Of a stretch of 42,189 nt of DNA, positions 34,077 through 42,189 are shown in pieces. The notes below the pieces were generated by a model. That model was not told the DNA's origin. It ran no database searches and saw only the letters and a list, made by a program, of their open reading frames with translations. Made by a program: the position numbers and the translations under genes. The stretch lies in NCBI GenBank assembly GCA_903847195.1, contig CAINCZ010000119.1, positions 1-42,189 on the forward strand, given 5' to 3'. Positions within the stretch are counted from its first letter, which is position 1. Each line of letters begins with the position of its first letter. The stretch comes from an uncultured Acidobacteriota bacterium (GTDB lineage Bacteria > Acidobacteriota > Terriglobia > Terriglobales > CAINCZ01).

Positions 34077-34152
34077 GCCGACGTAGCTCAGTTGGTAGAG
34101 CAGTCGATTCGTAATCGACAGGTCATCGGTTCAAGTCCGATCGTCGGCTCCA
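34077..34152 (+). tRNA. tRNA-Thr (anticodon CGT)
   Basis: A full cloverleaf: acceptor GCCGACG (34077-34083) pairs with CGTCGGC (34142-34148), then the discriminator T and an encoded CCA at 34150-34152. The D-arm has AGCTCAGTTGGTAGAGC. The anticodon stem GTCGA/TCGAC encloses TTCGTAA, giving anticodon CGT, which reads ACG (Thr). The T-arm holds GGTTCAAGTCC. No intron or integrated element is seen next to its 3' end. Confidence 0.96.
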
Positions 34153-34167
34153 GAATTTAAAGGACTT

Positions 34168-34196
34168 AGGCGCTCTTCGGAGCGCCTTTGTTTTTT
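34168..34196 (+). terminator. Rho-independent terminator of tRNA-Thr
   Basis: An 8-bp perfect stem (AGGCGCTC at 34168-34175, GAGCGCCT at 34180-34187) with a TTCG tetraloop is followed by TTG and six T at 34191-34196, 15 bases after the tRNA CCA end. Confidence 0.93.
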
Positions 34197-34544
34197 GATT
34201 GGTCCAAGAGTTGGCCCAGCACCCTTCACAATGTCTTTCCAGTTGCGGCGATTGATTGCTCCACGCGCCGGTTCTATAGGGAAAAGCTATCCCTCTTCTC
34301 TTTCTAACGTGCTGCCACTCGCCGCGTGAGCACTTCGAAAAGCGGCCGCCGGGCGGCAAAGACCTTTTTTTGAGCTTTTGGATTTGCCGTGGGGATTGAA
34401 AATCGGTCGTTGGTGCCGGTCAATATTCTCGACGCGGATTCGAAAGACCTCATCGGGCGGGCACTTGTGTCCTATGCCCCGCGTCCGCCGGAAGGCGAAC
34501 GCGGGGCATAGCGGAGACCCGGTACAACCTACGTCAAACGCGCC
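34197..34544. other. Intergenic region between tRNA terminator and hydrolase gene
   Basis: These 348 bases hold no supported gene. A tight GC hairpin near 34345-34357 is followed by a T-run at about 34368-34374 and could be a back-up terminator. The 40-base palindrome at 34472-34511 is listed separately. It lies 33 bases past the stop of the minus-strand hydrolase gene. Confidence 0.5.
34472..34511. repeat. 40-base palindrome with GNRA-capped hairpin
   Basis: CTATGCCCCGCGT (34472-34484) pairs perfectly with ACGCGGGGCATAG (34499-34511), 13 bp. One mismatch (C485/A498 in this strand) separates it from an inner CGCC/GGCG stem (34486-34489, 34494-34497) closed by GGAA, a GNRA tetraloop in the plus-strand RNA. 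No T-run follows on either side. It could be a REP-like dispersed element, or a 3'-end hairpin of the minus-strand operon that ends at 34545. Confidence 0.7.
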
Positions 34545-36242
34545 TCAGGAGCGAGGAATCACGGGCAGAAGGATGTGGGAAGGGCGCGCGCGGTCGTGAT
34601 AGATGCGGTCCTTGCCGTACTTCAGCCCGAAGTGGTGGGCACTGTCGAACGCCCACGAGTCGCCGTTGGAGTAGTCCAACCGGATACGGTGTCCCTTGCG
34701 GAAGAGGTTGCTGGTGGGCATGACCTCGATCTCATAGCGATAGATCTTGCCCGGTTCGAGCGGCTCCATCACCTCGTGCGGATGGTACGGGCGATAGGAA
34801 GTCGAGCGCGCCTCATCGATGCGGCGGAAGGACGCCTTGAGCCAGCCCCAGGTAAGGGTTCGGCTTTTGGGCGGATATCCGGTCAGTTGTTCGGAGTCGG
34901 GCGCCTGATCCACCACCCGCAGCAGGAAGTCGGCGTCGCGCTCGCTGGATGAGGCATAGAGCACGAACTTGATGGGTCCGGTGATCTCCAGGTCCTCTTC
35001 GAGCGGCGCGCTGGTAAACGTCATGATGCCGCCCGTGGGATGCAGCATGCCGTTGACGCGGGTGGCGGTGCCGCCGCCGCGCCAGTTCATCCAGTCGGCG
35101 CTGGGGTACTCAAATTCGAAAAAGCTCTCTTCCTCGGCGGGCGCCTGGCAGCCCAGACGGCCATCGTTGAGCGAGAGCGCCGCGCCGCTCTTGCCGCCCT
35201 GCAGATAGAAGGGAACGTAGCTGGTGCGCGCCAGCGGCCACTCGTTTTCCGTGCGGTAGCCCTCGTCGCTGTTGCGCACGAAGAGCTTCACCGGGGGCTC
35301 ATACATAATGCCGGTATCGTTTCCTTTGAGCCAGTGGTCGTACCAGCGCAGCAGTTCGAGCCGCATCTCGAGCGACTCGAAGATGAACATCTCCTGCCCG
35401 ACGTAGTCGCCGTGGCAGACCAGCAACTTCTTGGGCGCTTCGATATCTTCATAGCCCACGATGTTGCCGCGCAGGTGCAGCGCCGCCTTGTGCCAGATGC
35501 CGATGCTGTAAACCGAGCACTGGATCTTCTTGAAATCCGGCGTGCGCTCTTTCCAGAAGTCGTCATAGGTCGGATGACGCAGGACCTCGTAGGTCATGTC
35601 CCACTTCATCGTGTCGGGCTTGAGCGGGTCCTGCGGGAAGGGACCGGGGATGTCCATGAGCCGCTGCGCGCGCATGTTGAAGTGCCACCAGGTCATAAAG
35701 CTCATGTTGAGCAGGCCGCCGTGGTAGATCACGTCGCGGTACATGTCGGCACCGCCGTCGAAGGGCACGACGGTGACAAGATGGGGCGGAGCCTGCGCGG
35801 CGGCGAACCACTGCACCCATGCGTAGTACGACTCGCCGATCATGCCCACCTTGCCGGTGGACCAGGGCTGAACGGCCATCCACTCGACCAGGTCGTAGTG
35901 GTCGCGCTGCTCCTCGATGCTGTGCAGCTTCCACATGCCCTCGGAGACGCCCGAGCCGCGTATATCTGCGTGCACGTATACGTATCCGCGTTCGACGAAC
36001 CACTCCACCTGGTTTGTCTCGCGCTCGTGGAAGGCAGGAACGGCGGGCAGGTAGAGCAGGTTCTTCTGGTAGGGCGAGGAAGCGTAGAGCACGGGGAACA
36101 GTCCGGGCGCATCGGGCCGGAAGACATCGACGGCGACCATCACGCCGTCGCGCATGCGCACCATTACGTCTTTTTCAACGATGACCTTATATTTCGGCTG
36201 GCTCAGTCTCTCCTGCGGAAACGGCTGGGGAAATGTTCCCAT
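34545..36242 (-). CDS. CocE/NonD-like alpha/beta hydrolase (S15 peptidase superfamily)
   Basis: A 565-residue hydrolase. The N-terminal alpha/beta domain has VEKDVMVRMRDGVMVAVDVF and FERGYVYVHADIRGSGVSEG-type family openings, with the nucleophile S138 in GMIGESYYAW. The C-terminal jelly-roll domain (from about residue 370; KIYRYEIEVMPTSNLFRKGH) is that of cocaine esterase and X-Pro dipeptidyl peptidases. The usual acid in the GGWYD segment is not found: the matching region reads SIGIWHKAALHLRG, and the GPWxH histidine segment reads VCHGDYVGQE. The charge relay may therefore be rearranged. AAGGAG sits 8 bases before the ATG. It is the last gene of the minus-strand isochorismatase/Liv series and probably hydrolyses an ester or amide brought in by that transporter. 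Confidence 0.85.
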   Translation of the reverse strand: MGTFPQPFPQERLSQPKYKVIVEKDVMVRMRDGVMVAVDVFRPDAPGLFPVLYASSPYQKNLLYLPAVPAFHERETNQVEWFVERGYVYVHADIRGSGVSEGMWKLHSIEEQRDHYDLVEWMAVQPWSTGKVGMIGESYYAWVQWFAAAQAPPHLVTVVPFDGGADMYRDVIYHGGLLNMSFMTWWHFNMRAQRLMDIPGPFPQDPLKPDTMKWDMTYEVLRHPTYDDFWKERTPDFKKIQCSVYSIGIWHKAALHLRGNIVGYEDIEAPKKLLVCHGDYVGQEMFIFESLEMRLELLRWYDHWLKGNDTGIMYEPPVKLFVRNSDEGYRTENEWPLARTSYVPFYLQGGKSGAALSLNDGRLGCQAPAEEESFFEFEYPSADWMNWRGGGTATRVNGMLHPTGGIMTFTSAPLEEDLEITGPIKFVLYASSSERDADFLLRVVDQAPDSEQLTGYPPKSRTLTWGWLKASFRRIDEARSTSYRPYHPHEVMEPLEPGKIYRYEIEVMPTSNLFRKGHRIRLDYSNGDSWAFDSAHHFGLKYGKDRIYHDRARPSHILLPVIPRS

Positions 36243-36334
36243 GGCTGCAACTCCTTAAGTATTGGTATGAATGCCAACTGCTGATCTCGTCGTGCTTGCC
36301 AGGCATTATTGTTGACGGCGTGTGCGTGGTGCCT

Positions 36335-37064
<730 letters not shown>

Positions 37065-37072
<8 letters not shown>

Positions 37073-37838
37073 GGCTGGTCTCTCCCAGGTAAGCCGCGAC
37101 CACCGTTTGCAGGTTGCGGACCTCGTGCGGGCTGCCTTCGGCCAGCTTCTCGCCGTAGTTGAGCACCACGATCTCATCGCTGACGCTCATCACCAGGTCC
37201 ATGTTGTGCTCGATCAGCAGCAGCGACAAGCCGCGCCCGGCGAGCACGCGCAACAGCTTTCCCAGCCGCGCCCGCTCGGCATCGTTCAAGCCGGCAGCAG
37301 GTTCATCCAGCAGCAGCAGGGAAGGCTTGCCCGCCAGCGCCCGCGCAATCTCCAGCAAACGCTGCTCACCCACCGGCAGAGCGCCGGCCGGCATCGCCAC
37401 GCGATGGGCGAGGCCGATGAACTCGATCTGTTCAAGGGCCATCTTGCGAATGGCTTTCTCCTTGGCCCGCGCACCCGGCAGGCGCAGGCTCGCCTGCAGC
37501 ATGCCCAACCCGGCCCAGCGATGGCATCCCGCCATCACGTTTTCGAGCACGCTCATCTCCTGGAAGACGCGCAACAACTGGAAGGTCCGCCCGATGCCCA
37601 GGCGCGCCGTGCGGTGCAGTGGGAGGCCGGTGAGTTTTTGCCCGGCAAACCATATCTCGCCGGAGGTGACCGGCAGCGCTCCGGTGATCAGGTTGATGCA
37701 GGTGGTCTTGCCGGCGCCATTCGGCCCGATCAGTCCTTTCAACTGCCCCGGCATCACCGCGAAGCTGAGGTTGCGCACGGCAGGCAGTCCGCCGAAGTTC
37801 TTCGAGACCGAGCGCACTTCAAGCATCGGCGGCGTCAT
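37065..37838 (-). CDS. livG: ABC transporter ATP-binding protein LivG
   Basis: A 257-residue ATPase. Walker A is LIGPNGAGKTTCINLITG, Walker B LLLLDEPAAGLN, and LLLIEHNMDLVMSVSD closes the site. The signature motif is LPVGEQRLLEIARAL in place of LSGGQ, a common LivG variant. GRTFQLLRVFQEMSVLENVM (Q-loop region) is typical of LivG as opposed to LivF. Its ATG overlaps the LivM stop as ATGA, so the two are translationally coupled. Confidence 0.94.
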
Positions 37839-38839
37839 TGGCGGCCTCCGGTGGTGTCGCTGGCACCGGCTTCAGCGCGAGGCGTTGGCTTCACCATGCG
37901 CGCGTGCAGGCGCTGCCATCCGCTGATGACCAATCCCACGACTCCCTGCGGCATGAACAGCAGCACGCCGGTCAGGATGATGCCATCGACCAGCAGGCGG
38001 TAGTCCTTCATGAACTCCGTCATCTGCGGCAGCAGCTTGATGAACGTGCCGCCGATCACCGCGCCGATGACGCTTCCTTTGCCGCCCAGGAAGACCATGG
38101 TCATGAATTCGAGCGAGGTGCTGACGCCGAACTGCGCCGGAGTCACCGACTGCGTGTAGTGCGCCAGCAGACTGCCGGCGACCGACGCATAGACGGCGCT
38201 TATGACGAAAACCTTTACCTTTTCCCAGGCAACATCGATGCCCAGGCTCTGCGCGCCCATCTCGTCGCCCTGGATGGCGCGCAGCACGCGGCCAGCCTGC
38301 GACCTCGTCAAGCTTGCGGCGAAGATCACTCCCAATAGCACCATGCCCCAGACCAGGTAGTAGTTGGGCACGTCTCCCTGGAACACCAGCGGGCCGATGG
38401 AAAACGGCGGCTGCCCCTGAATTCCCGTGAACCCGCCGGTGTATTCGTCGCCGACGATCAGTACGGCGTTGACTAGCATCACGAAAATGAGCGTTGCCAC
38501 CGCGAGGTGAAACTGGGTGAGCGCGCGCAGCAGCGGAATACCGAGTCCGAAGGCGATCAGGGCGGTAACCAGCGCCGCCGCCACGAGTGCCAGCAGCGGA
38601 GGCAGATGCAGGCGCACGGTGAGGATGGTGCTCAGGTAGGCGCCGAGTGCATAGAATCCGCCGTGCCCCAGCGAAAGCTGCCCGGCGTGGCCCACCAGCA
38701 GGCCCAGGCCGGTGACCAGCAGCGAGACGATACCGGACAGCACCAGAAATCCGAGCGTGTATTCGTCGTGGACAAAGAGCGGCACCACGCCGACCACCGC
38801 CACGCCGATCAGGCCCCCCAAGAGGTAACCACGCTTCAC
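37835..38839 (-). CDS. livM: ABC transporter permease LivM
   Basis: A 334-residue permease with about 8-10 helices. LivM hallmarks: GLLVGHAGQLSLGHGGFYAL near residue 47 and GRVLRAIQGDEMGAQSLGID, the cytoplasmic coupling loop that meets the ATPase, near residue 190. The start is GTG at 38839, overlapping the LivH stop as GTGA. It forms the transmembrane pore with LivH. Confidence 0.93.
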   Translation of the reverse strand: MKRGYLLGGLIGVAVVGVVPLFVHDEYTLGFLVLSGIVSLLVTGLGLLVGHAGQLSLGHGGFYALGAYLSTILTVRLHLPPLLALVAAALVTALIAFGLGIPLLRALTQFHLAVATLIFVMLVNAVLIVGDEYTGGFTGIQGQPPFSIGPLVFQGDVPNYYLVWGMVLLGVIFAASLTRSQAGRVLRAIQGDEMGAQSLGIDVAWEKVKVFVISAVYASVAGSLLAHYTQSVTPAQFGVSTSLEFMTMVFLGGKGSVIGAVIGGTFIKLLPQMTEFMKDYRLLVDGIILTGVLLFMPQGVVGLVISGWQRLHARMVKPTPRAEAGASDTTGGRQ

Positions 38840-39702
38840 CGGGTCGCACCTCGCAGTATTCCCTTGGGCATGGCGCAGAGCACGATCAGCAGCACGGTGA
38901 GCGCGATGACGTCCTTATACATCGAGGGGAAGATGCCGGCCGCCATGCTCTCGGCCAGTCCCACTGCCAACCCGCCGACCACTGCGCCGACGTTGCTCTC
39001 GATGCCGCCGATGATGGCGGCCACGATTCCCTTGGTCGTAAGCAGGATGCCGACGCTGAAATTCATGAAGACAATCGGCGCCACCAGCACGCCCGCCAGG
39101 GCGCCGATGGAGGCGCCGAAGATGAACGACAACTGCACGATTCGCTCCGGATTCGCGCCCACCAGCGACGCCATCAGCCGGTTTTCCGCCGCGGCCCGCA
39201 TCGCCAGTCCGATCATCGTGCGGTCAAGAAACAGCCAGAAGGCCAGCGACAAAACCGCGCTGATGCCGAGGATCCAGACCGTCTGCGGCAGCATGGACGC
39301 GCCGAACAACTGCACCGGATCGGCGCCCGACAGGTGCGGCAGCGAATACGAGTCCTGCCCCCAGATCACGATGCCCGAACCCTGGATGATCATCGAGACA
39401 CCGATGGTGATCATCACGATCATCATGCGCGGGAACTTGAGCACGCGACGAATGACGAAGCGCTCCATCGCCAACCCGACAATCGCCACCAGCACAATGG
39501 CCGCGGGCACGGCCACGAACATCGGCAGGCGAAGCCCGATGAGCGAGATTGCCGCCATGCCCCCGAGCATCGAGAAGTCGCCCTGCGCGATATTCATGAT
39601 GCGCGTGGTACGGAAGACGAGCGAGAAGCTGAACGCGATCAGTGCATAGATCGCGCCCAGAGTCAGCCCCGCCAGCAGGAATTGCAGGACCTGCGCCAAC
39701 AT
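38836..39702 (-). CDS. livH: ABC transporter permease LivH
   Basis: A 288-residue permease with about eight helices. The start at 39702 (MLAQVLQFLLAGLTLGAIYA) has GGGAG shortly upstream; the frame is open further back only by chance. IMNIAQGDFSMLGGMAAISL is the conserved LivH segment, and GLAMRAAAENRLMASLVGAN is the coupling loop. It is followed at once by LivM, sharing four bases. It pairs with LivM. Confidence 0.93.
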   Translation of the reverse strand: MLAQVLQFLLAGLTLGAIYALIAFSFSLVFRTTRIMNIAQGDFSMLGGMAAISLIGLRLPMFVAVPAAIVLVAIVGLAMERFVIRRVLKFPRMMIVMITIGVSMIIQGSGIVIWGQDSYSLPHLSGADPVQLFGASMLPQTVWILGISAVLSLAFWLFLDRTMIGLAMRAAAENRLMASLVGANPERIVQLSFIFGASIGALAGVLVAPIVFMNFSVGILLTTKGIVAAIIGGIESNVGAVVGGLAVGLAESMAAGIFPSMYKDVIALTVLLIVLCAMPKGILRGATR

Positions 39703-39803
39703 CCAGTTTCTCTCCCTGCCGGCGTTGGTCCTTTGCCGGCCCCCGCCGCTGGGCAGGCTCGATTTTCCGCAGAGCCCCAGTTTATGGCGTGACGGACACG
39801 GCA

Positions 39804-39827
39804 CCGCTCCGGCTTGCACCGGAGCGG
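39804..39827 (-). other. Stem-loop between livK-like and livH genes
   Basis: A perfect 9-bp stem (CCGCTCCGG at 39804-39812, CCGGAGCGG at 39819-39827) with a 6-base loop, about 42 bases after the binding-protein stop. No T-run follows. It may lower expression of the downstream permease and ATPase genes relative to the binding protein. Confidence 0.65.
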
Positions 39828-39868
39828 CAGCCATCGAGAAGTTCAGCAGCGCTTTTGCTACCGTGGGT

Positions 39869-41050
39869 CTAGTCGGTCACTACCTGCCACTTGCTGCCCA
39901 GGCCCATCAGCATCACGACCGATTGCCGGTCGATCGCATTGTGGTCCTGCGGCGTCATGGCGTAGTTTGCCTGGAGTCCGTTCATCTTGAGCGTCTCAAG
40001 ATAGTCGCGGACCTTTTCGGGTTCGCCGCCGACCGCCTTCATGGCGAGCAACGCCATCTCGGTCAGGTCCCACGCCGTGGCTTCGACGTTTTCAGGCGAC
40101 GAGTTGTGCTTGTTCATGTAGAGCTGGCGGAACTCGAGGCCGATGGGCTTCACCGGGTCTTTGTCCGAGATGCTCTCGATGACTTGCAGCTTGCCTCCGA
40201 GCGTGTAAAGCAGGTCTTTCTTGGGCACGTCGCCGATCAGCTTGAAGAAGCGGCTGTTGGCCGCGCCGCCGCTGGGCATGTAGGGAATGTTCATGCCAAG
40301 CTGACGCATGTTCTTGTACACCAGCACGGCCGCGTCGCCCGAGGCCCACGACAGCAGCACCTGCGGCTTGGCCGCGCGCAGCTTCGACAGCTGCGGCGTG
40401 ATGTCCTTGTCCTGGGTGTTGAAGCGCTCCTCGCCGACGATCTTCATGCCGTACTTGGCGGCGTACTGCTTGAGCGCAGCCGAGGCGCGGCCACCCACGT
40501 CGTCGGTTGTCTGCAGGCTCGCCACGCGCGTCCAGCCGCGCTTTTTGGCGAAGTTCATGTAGATGTCGTTGCCCATCTCGACGCCCACGACCACGTTGAA
40601 CAGGTAGCGCTCGTCGGGATTGATGGTAATCGCCCCGGAGGCGATCACGGGCACCTTCATCTGCGCGATGACCGGCTTGATCGGCATGATGGTCCATGCA
40701 CCGGTCGGACCGAGGATCACCGACGCCTTGTCCTGCTGCGCCGCTTTCTTCATCAGCAGGCCGGCAGTCTCGGCTTGCGATTGATCGTCATACGAGACGT
40801 ACTGCACCTGCTGGCCGTTGATGCCGCCCTTGGCGTTGGTGCGTTCAATCTCGAGAGCGATGGCGCGCTGCTGCATGCTGCCGACGGCAGCGAACTGACC
40901 CGTGAGCGAGAAGATGGAAACCACTTTCAGCGGATGCGGTCCGGCAGCCTGACCTTGTCCGGCCGGTTGCGAAGAACAAGCGGTTAAAAAAATGAGAATG
41001 GCAAAAGATAGAAGTACGACAGGAAGAGCACACTTACGCCGCATAGCCAT
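39869..41050 (-). CDS. livK: ABC transporter substrate-binding lipoprotein (LivK type)
   Basis: A 393-residue binding protein. I choose the ATG at 41050 because AAGGAG lies 10 bases before it; a TTG at 41092 would add 14 unlikely residues. The lipobox is ILIFLTACSSQ, so it is a lipoprotein tethered in the periplasm. The type I binding fold follows: LKVVSIFSLTGQFAAVGSMQ, then VNAKGGINGQQVQYVSYDDQ-like family wording and GPTGAWTIMPIKPVIAQMKV. PSGGAANSRFFKLIG and a final NAIDRQSVVMLMGLG segment complete it. It delivers the ligand to LivHM. The ligand is not apparent; neighbouring hydrolases suggest an amide or ester rather than a plain amino acid. Confidence 0.92.
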   Translation of the reverse strand: MAMRRKCALPVVLLSFAILIFLTACSSQPAGQGQAAGPHPLKVVSIFSLTGQFAAVGSMQQRAIALEIERTNAKGGINGQQVQYVSYDDQSQAETAGLLMKKAAQQDKASVILGPTGAWTIMPIKPVIAQMKVPVIASGAITINPDERYLFNVVVGVEMGNDIYMNFAKKRGWTRVASLQTTDDVGGRASAALKQYAAKYGMKIVGEERFNTQDKDITPQLSKLRAAKPQVLLSWASGDAAVLVYKNMRQLGMNIPYMPSGGAANSRFFKLIGDVPKKDLLYTLGGKLQVIESISDKDPVKPIGLEFRQLYMNKHNSSPENVEATAWDLTEMALLAMKAVGGEPEKVRDYLETLKMNGLQANYAMTPQDHNAIDRQSVVMLMGLGSKWQVVTD

Positions 41051-41197
41051 AGCGCCCAGTCTCCTTAGTTTTTGAGGGAGCCAATTGTGCAATAGAAGAA
41101 GACGAGCTGCAAGGGGAATCAGCGGAGAGCCTGTCCGGCCGGGTCCGCTTTGAACCGAATCCGGATGGAATCTGCGGAGTGCCGGCCCGTAACGGTG

Positions 41198-41863
41198 TCA
41201 CCCGCGCGCTGCCCCCCAGATGTGCCTGATTTCCGTCGACTCCACCAGGTCCACCCGCGCCTGCATCAGCAGCAGCGAAGCCTCGTGCCAGTCGTGCCGT
41301 ATGTCGCTCACGCAATCGGTCGCTACCACCGTGTAGTAGTCGTGGGCAAAGGCGTCGCGCGCTGCGCCCTCCACACAGACGCTGGTGGTGGTTCCGCACA
41401 GCAGCACCGTCTGAACGCCGCGGCCGCGCAGCACCTGGTCAAGCGGCGTGCCGTCAAAGGCGCTGTAGCGCCACTTGGGGATGGTCAGCTCACCGGGCTG
41501 AGGCGCAATCTCGGGCACAATGGCGCCGCCCCAGGTATCGATTTTGCAGATCACCTGGTCGGGCTTCAGCTTGAGCTTGCAGACCGCATAACGGATGCGC
41601 GTCGGCGATTGCGCCCCCATCTCAGCAAGGTTGGTCATCTGGATATAGATCACCGGAACGGCTACCGCCCGGGCAGAGGCGAGCAGCGACTGCATGGCGG
41701 GCAGGATAGCGCGTGACATGGAGAGGTCAACTCCCAACCGTCCCCATAACCCCTCGGCGGCGCAGAAATCATTCTGCATGTCCACGACGACGAGCGCGGT
41801 ATGCTTCGGGTGCAACACTTCATCGAGCGTCGTGCAGACTTCGCGTCCGGCAATCATCTCCAT
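41198..41863 (-). CDS. Isochorismatase-family cysteine hydrolase
   Basis: A 221-residue cytoplasmic hydrolase. The Asp-Lys-Cys triad is complete: D28 in LVVVDMQNDF, K130 in TIPKWRYSAF and C163 in TTTSVCVEGAARDAF, the last with the family's turn for the nucleophile. Such enzymes cleave C-N bonds (nicotinamide, carbamoylsarcosine, biuret, ureidoacrylate) or, in the isochorismatase branch, a vinyl ether. The presence of Cys points to amide or carbamoyl hydrolysis. GGGAG lies 7 bases before the ATG. It is the first gene of the minus-strand series with the Liv transporter, separated from the binding protein by 147 bases, and probably acts on the imported compound. Confidence 0.92.
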   Translation of the reverse strand: MEMIAGREVCTTLDEVLHPKHTALVVVDMQNDFCAAEGLWGRLGVDLSMSRAILPAMQSLLASARAVAVPVIYIQMTNLAEMGAQSPTRIRYAVCKLKLKPDQVICKIDTWGGAIVPEIAPQPGELTIPKWRYSAFDGTPLDQVLRGRGVQTVLLCGTTTSVCVEGAARDAFAHDYYTVVATDCVSDIRHDWHEASLLLMQARVDLVESTEIRHIWGAARG

Positions 41864-41992
41864 CGCATGCTCCCTGCATAGCCAATCATGTTTCGCGAGA
41901 TCGCAGAGGATGATATCAGAAGTGTGCGTAATTGGATTTACTCAGCAGGGATGGTGCTGTCCTGTTGGGAACTCCGCGGAGCGCCTTTCTTG

Positions 41993-42037
41993 TAAAGAAA
42001 GCCCCGCTCAAGCCAACAGCCTGCTTGAGCGGGGCTT
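41993..42037 (-). terminator. Rho-independent terminator (minus strand)
   Basis: A 15-bp perfect stem (41999-42013 with 42023-42037) and a 9-base loop, followed on the minus strand by TTCTTT at 41994-41999. It ends the membrane-protein gene at the right edge and so separates it from the isochorismatase-Liv operon. Confidence 0.9.
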
Positions 42038-42060
42038 CCGTAGTTCGTTCTATGGACCGC

Positions 42061-42189
42061 CTAATTCGCGGCTTCCACGGCCTTCGACCAGTACCGGTAG
42101 ATGAGCCCGGCCAGCGCGGCCACTCCGAGGATGGCGACCGCCTCGGCAAGCGACGGCCAGTAGCTCGCCGCCGGGATGCCTTCCAGCCA
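42061..42189 (-). CDS. Membrane protein, C-terminal fragment (possibly NrfD-like)
   Basis: The window ends inside this minus-strand gene; 42 residues to the TAG at 42061-42063 remain. They form one membrane helix (SLAEAVAILGVAALAGLIYR) with the short polar tail YWSKAVEAAN. The segment before the helix, ASYWPSLAEAV, resembles the last helix of NrfD/HybB-type quinone-linked subunits (YFPSxxE), but so short a piece cannot settle the family. The strong terminator at 41993-42037 follows its stop by 24 bases. Confidence 0.6.
   Translation of the reverse strand, partial: WLEGIPAASYWPSLAEAVAILGVAALAGLIYRYWSKAVEAAN

Noticed and set aside
34152..34544. Integrated element at the tRNA-Thr 3' end
   Set aside because: No integrase gene, no repeat of the tRNA tail and no mobile genes nearby; the tRNA has its own normal terminator.
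39725..40987. 420-codon plus-strand frame opposite the livK-type gene
   Set aside because: Shadow of the binding-protein gene, rich in His/Arg/Val, no domain.

Overview
The window is about 42 kb of GC-rich, gene-dense chromosome. It carries one tRNA gene and no transposase, phage gene, CRISPR array or replication origin that I could see. The gene mix points to a soil-type Acidobacteriota (Terriglobia-like) bacterium: a TonB-dependent receptor with an N-terminal carboxypeptidase-regulatory domain, a MerR-TPR hybrid protein, a TPR metallopeptidase of DUF1570 type, and a small Cys/Met-rich secreted protein. This assignment is inference from family content, not from a marker gene.

Layout. (1) 1-7044, catabolic block: the tail of a short-chain dehydrogenase; a cytoplasmic molybdopterin enzyme with a small 8-Cys ferredoxin partner; a fused ADP-forming acyl-CoA synthetase; and a URO-D/MtaA-like methyltransferase-family protein. 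Two good terminators (3104-3135, 5644-5682) split the block into separate transcripts. (2) 7375-11144: a secreted HExxH/TPR protein, convergent with a glycosyltransferase-methyltransferase fusion. (3) 11383-20183, envelope block: a DUF1175 (YfaT-like) protein with NlpC/P60-like motifs, a 1540-residue alpha-2-macroglobulin with an intact CxEQ thioester, and a membrane protein, all translationally coupled. They meet a convergent pair made of a SpoIID-metallopeptidase fusion and a single-domain penicillin-binding transpeptidase. This is the most system-like part of the window and looks like a periplasmic peptidoglycan-remodelling and protease-trap module. (4) 20503-23598: a complete tripartite tricarboxylate transporter in the order C-A-B, followed by a TerC-family membrane protein.

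(5) 24837-29101, thiamine salvage operon: a TPP riboswitch, a TonB-dependent outer-membrane receptor, an APH-fold kinase and a PnuC-family (PnuT-like) inner-membrane carrier. Together they would import and phosphorylate thiamine under TPP control. (6) 29134-33754: a second TonB receptor with a Cys-rich small protein (probably metal-linked), a shortened ATP-grasp-like protein and the MerR-TPR protein. (7) tRNA-Thr(CGT) at 34077 with its own terminator, then a 40-nt perfect-stem palindrome. (8) 41863 down to 34545, minus strand: isochorismatase-like hydrolase, a full branched-chain-amino-acid-type ABC transporter (K-H-M-G-F) and a CocE/NonD-like hydrolase. These look like one uptake-and-hydrolysis operon for an unidentified amide or ester. 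The window ends in the last helix of a minus-strand membrane protein.
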